DNA from: Proteobacteria bacterium UBA5122
GTDB lineage: Bacteria > Pseudomonadota > Gammaproteobacteria > Tenderiales > Tenderiaceae
Assembly (NCBI GenBank): GCA_002415485.1
Contig: DHYU01000015.1
Coordinates: 1 to 7,020 of the forward strand
Length of the DNA stretch: 7,020 bases
Direction: 5' to 3'
The position numbers and the translations under genes are program-made. The first letter of the stretch is position 1; each line of letters begins with the position of its first letter. The notes under the pieces were generated by a model. That model searched no databases, was not told the DNA's origin, and saw only the letters and a program-made list of their open reading frames with translations. Positions 5,582 to 7,020 of this stretch are shown here, in pieces.

Positions 5582-5872
5582 ATGAATATCCGTCCTTTGC
5601 ATGATCGCATCGTGATCCGTCGCATGGAAGAAGAACGTACTTCTGCTGGCGGCATCGTGATCCCCGACAGCGCAACCGAAAAACCTGCGCGCGGCGAAGT
5701 GATTGCAGCCGGTAAAGGCAAGATTCTCGACAGCGGCGAAGTACGCCCGATGGACGTCAAGGTTGGCGACAAGGTCCTGTTCGGCAAATACGCCGGCACC
5801 GAGATCAAGGTAGAAGGCGAAGAGCTGCTGGTGATGCGCGAAGACGACATCGTCGCCGTGATCGAAGCCTAA
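5582..5872 (+). CDS. groES: Co-chaperonin GroES (Hsp10)
   Basis: GroES is the heptameric lid of the GroEL folding chamber in the cytoplasm. The protein has 96 residues, one fewer than E. coli. It starts MNIRPLHDRIVIRRMEEE, and the mobile loop that contacts GroEL is visible at about 17-33, with the hydrophobic contact GGIVI at 23-27. Further landmarks are the core AAGKGKILDSGEVRPMDVKVGDKVLFGKYAGTE region (42-74) and the C-terminal ELLVMREDDIVAVIE (81-95). AAGGAG lies 9 bases before the ATG, a strong ribosome binding site. It is first in the groES-groEL operon, 51 bases before groEL, behind a sigma-70-type promoter with a CIRCE operator. Codon choice resembles that of groEL and looks suited to high expression. 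Identification is certain. Confidence 0.99.
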   Translation: MNIRPLHDRIVIRRMEEERTSAGGIVIPDSATEKPARGEVIAAGKGKILDSGEVRPMDVKVGDKVLFGKYAGTEIKVEGEELLVMREDDIVAVIEA

Positions 5873-5923
5873 GCCTGTCTGCGCTTATTCATATCCAAAC
5901 GAATTTAAACACGAGGAAATACA

Positions 5924-7020
5924 ATGGCTGCTAAAGAAGTCAAATTCGGTTCTGATGCCCGAGCCCGCATGGTTGAAGGCGTCAACATCCTGGCCAACGC
6001 GGTAAAGGTGACCCTGGGTCCTAAAGGCCGCAACGTAGTGCTGGAAAAATCTTTCGGCGCTCCTACCATCACCAAAGACGGTGTCTCTGTTGCCAAAGAG
6101 ATCGAACTGGAAGACAAGTTCCAGAACATGGGCGCACAAATGGTGAAGGAAGTCTCTTCTCAAACCAATGACATCGCCGGCGACGGTACCACCACTGCAA
6201 CTGTGCTGGCGCAAAGCATCTTGGCCGAAGGCCTGAAGGCCGTTGCTGCGGGTATGAACCCAATGGACCTGAAGCGCGGTATCGACAAGGCAGTAACTGC
6301 TGCCGTTGAAGAACTGAAGAACATGTCCAAGCCATGCGCGGACAGCAAGTCTATCGCCCAGGTCGGCAGCATCTCTGCCAACTCTGATACCGAAATCGGC
6401 CAGATCATTGCCGATGCAATGGACAAGGTTGGTAAAGAAGGCGTCATCACCGTTGAAGAAGGCACTGGCCTGGCCAACGAGCTGGACGTGGTTGAAGGTA
6501 TGCAATTCGATCGTGGTTACCTGTCACCTTACTTCGTGACCAATCAGCAAAACATGACTGCTGAGCTGGACAACCCCTTCATCCTGATCTGCGACAAGAA
6601 GATCTCCAACATCCGTGAATTGCTGCCTGCGCTGGAAGGCGTAGCCAAGGCCGGTCGTGCGCTGATCATCATCGCTGAAGACATCGAAGGCGAAGCACTG
6701 GCGACTCTGGTTGTGAACAACATCCGTGGCATCGTGAAGGTTGCTGCCGTCAAGGCACCTGGTTTCGGTGATCGTCGTAAAGCCATGCTGCAAGACATCG
6801 CAGTCCTGACTGGCGCGCAAGTGATCTCTGAAGAAGTTGGCCTGAATCTGGAAAGCATCACCCTGGAAGATCTGGGTACTGCGAAGAAAGTCCTGATCAA
6901 CAAAGACACCTCTACCATCATCGATGGCGCCGGTGCCGCTGCTGATATCGATGCACGCGTTAACCAAATCCGTGCGCAACTGGCAGAAACCACCTCTGAT
7001 TATGACAAAGAAAAACTGCA
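5924..7020 (+). CDS. groEL: Chaperonin GroEL (Hsp60), 3' end cut by window
   Basis: GroEL forms the double heptameric ring that folds cytoplasmic proteins with GroES and ATP. The frame stays open from the ATG at 5924 to the window end, giving 365 of about 545 residues. Numbering matches E. coli: the ATP-site sequence GDGTTTATVLA begins at G86 with catalytic D87, and LGPKGRNV is at 31-38. C138 lies in KPCADSK at the start of the intermediate domain. The apical domain (about 191-365 visible) keeps substrate and GroES contacts Y199, Y203, F204, L234, L237, L259, V263 and V264. The second equatorial part and the usual Gly/Met tail are outside the window. GAGGA lies 6 bases before the ATG. It follows groES after 51 bases without a terminator, so they are co-transcribed. 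Nothing suggests a broken or divergent copy. Confidence 0.99.
   Translation, partial: MAAKEVKFGSDARARMVEGVNILANAVKVTLGPKGRNVVLEKSFGAPTITKDGVSVAKEIELEDKFQNMGAQMVKEVSSQTNDIAGDGTTTATVLAQSILAEGLKAVAAGMNPMDLKRGIDKAVTAAVEELKNMSKPCADSKSIAQVGSISANSDTEIGQIIADAMDKVGKEGVITVEEGTGLANELDVVEGMQFDRGYLSPYFVTNQQNMTAELDNPFILICDKKISNIRELLPALEGVAKAGRALIIIAEDIEGEALATLVVNNIRGIVKVAAVKAPGFGDRRKAMLQDIAVLTGAQVISEEVGLNLESITLEDLGTAKKVLINKDTSTIIDGAGAAADIDARVNQIRAQLAETTSDYDKEKL

Noticed and set aside
5885..6505. Minus-strand open frame of 206 residues inside groEL
   Set aside because: Antisense of a highly conserved gene with strong codon bias; such long shadow frames are common opposite groEL and this one has no ribosome binding or family evidence.

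Overview
The window is a piece of a gammaproteobacterial-type chromosome with ordinary, conserved housekeeping genes. The evidence is protein-level similarity to Escherichia coli and Pseudomonas families: the residue numbering of AccC and GroEL matches the E. coli proteins exactly over the visible part. Gene order also fits, since dsbD-aroQ-accB-accC and fxsA-groES-groEL are familiar neighbourhoods in Gammaproteobacteria. I cannot name the genus. The CIRCE operator argues against an enterobacterium, because E. coli lacks HrcA/CIRCE; a Chromatiales-like or related lineage is an inference only. I see no mobile element, CRISPR array, tRNA, rRNA, phage gene or foreign-looking island.

Left part, minus strand (1-1676): aroQ, accB and accC are read right to left as one probable operon. 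AroQ is a type II 3-dehydroquinate dehydratase of the shikimate pathway. AccB (biotin carrier) and AccC (biotin carboxylase, cut by the window start) form half of acetyl-CoA carboxylase, the entry to fatty acid synthesis. A 196-base gap (1677-1872) holds a hairpin that probably ends the upstream operon and a weak candidate promoter for aroQ.

Middle part, minus strand (1873-4734): cutA, dsbD and a tlpA/resA-like membrane-anchored thioredoxin are closely spaced (45 and 30 bases) and likely co-transcribed. DsbD carries electrons from cytoplasmic thioredoxin across the inner membrane, and the small thioredoxin-like protein is a plausible periplasmic partner. CutA is the small trimeric divalent-cation tolerance protein.

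Right part, plus strand (4941-7020): fxsA, groES and groEL (the last cut by the window end). A 206-base divergent region separates cutA from fxsA. It contains a good match to a heat-shock (sigma-32) promoter reading towards fxsA, and a possible promoter so close to the cutA ATG that the cutA transcript could be leaderless. After fxsA comes a terminator-like hairpin with a T run, then a strong vegetative-type promoter with a near-perfect CIRCE operator just downstream of the -10 box, then groES-groEL. This implies HrcA repression of the chaperonin operon.

I found no new biological system. The points worth checking are regulatory: CIRCE control of groESL, the separate heat-shock-like promoter of fxsA, and the possible leaderless start of cutA.
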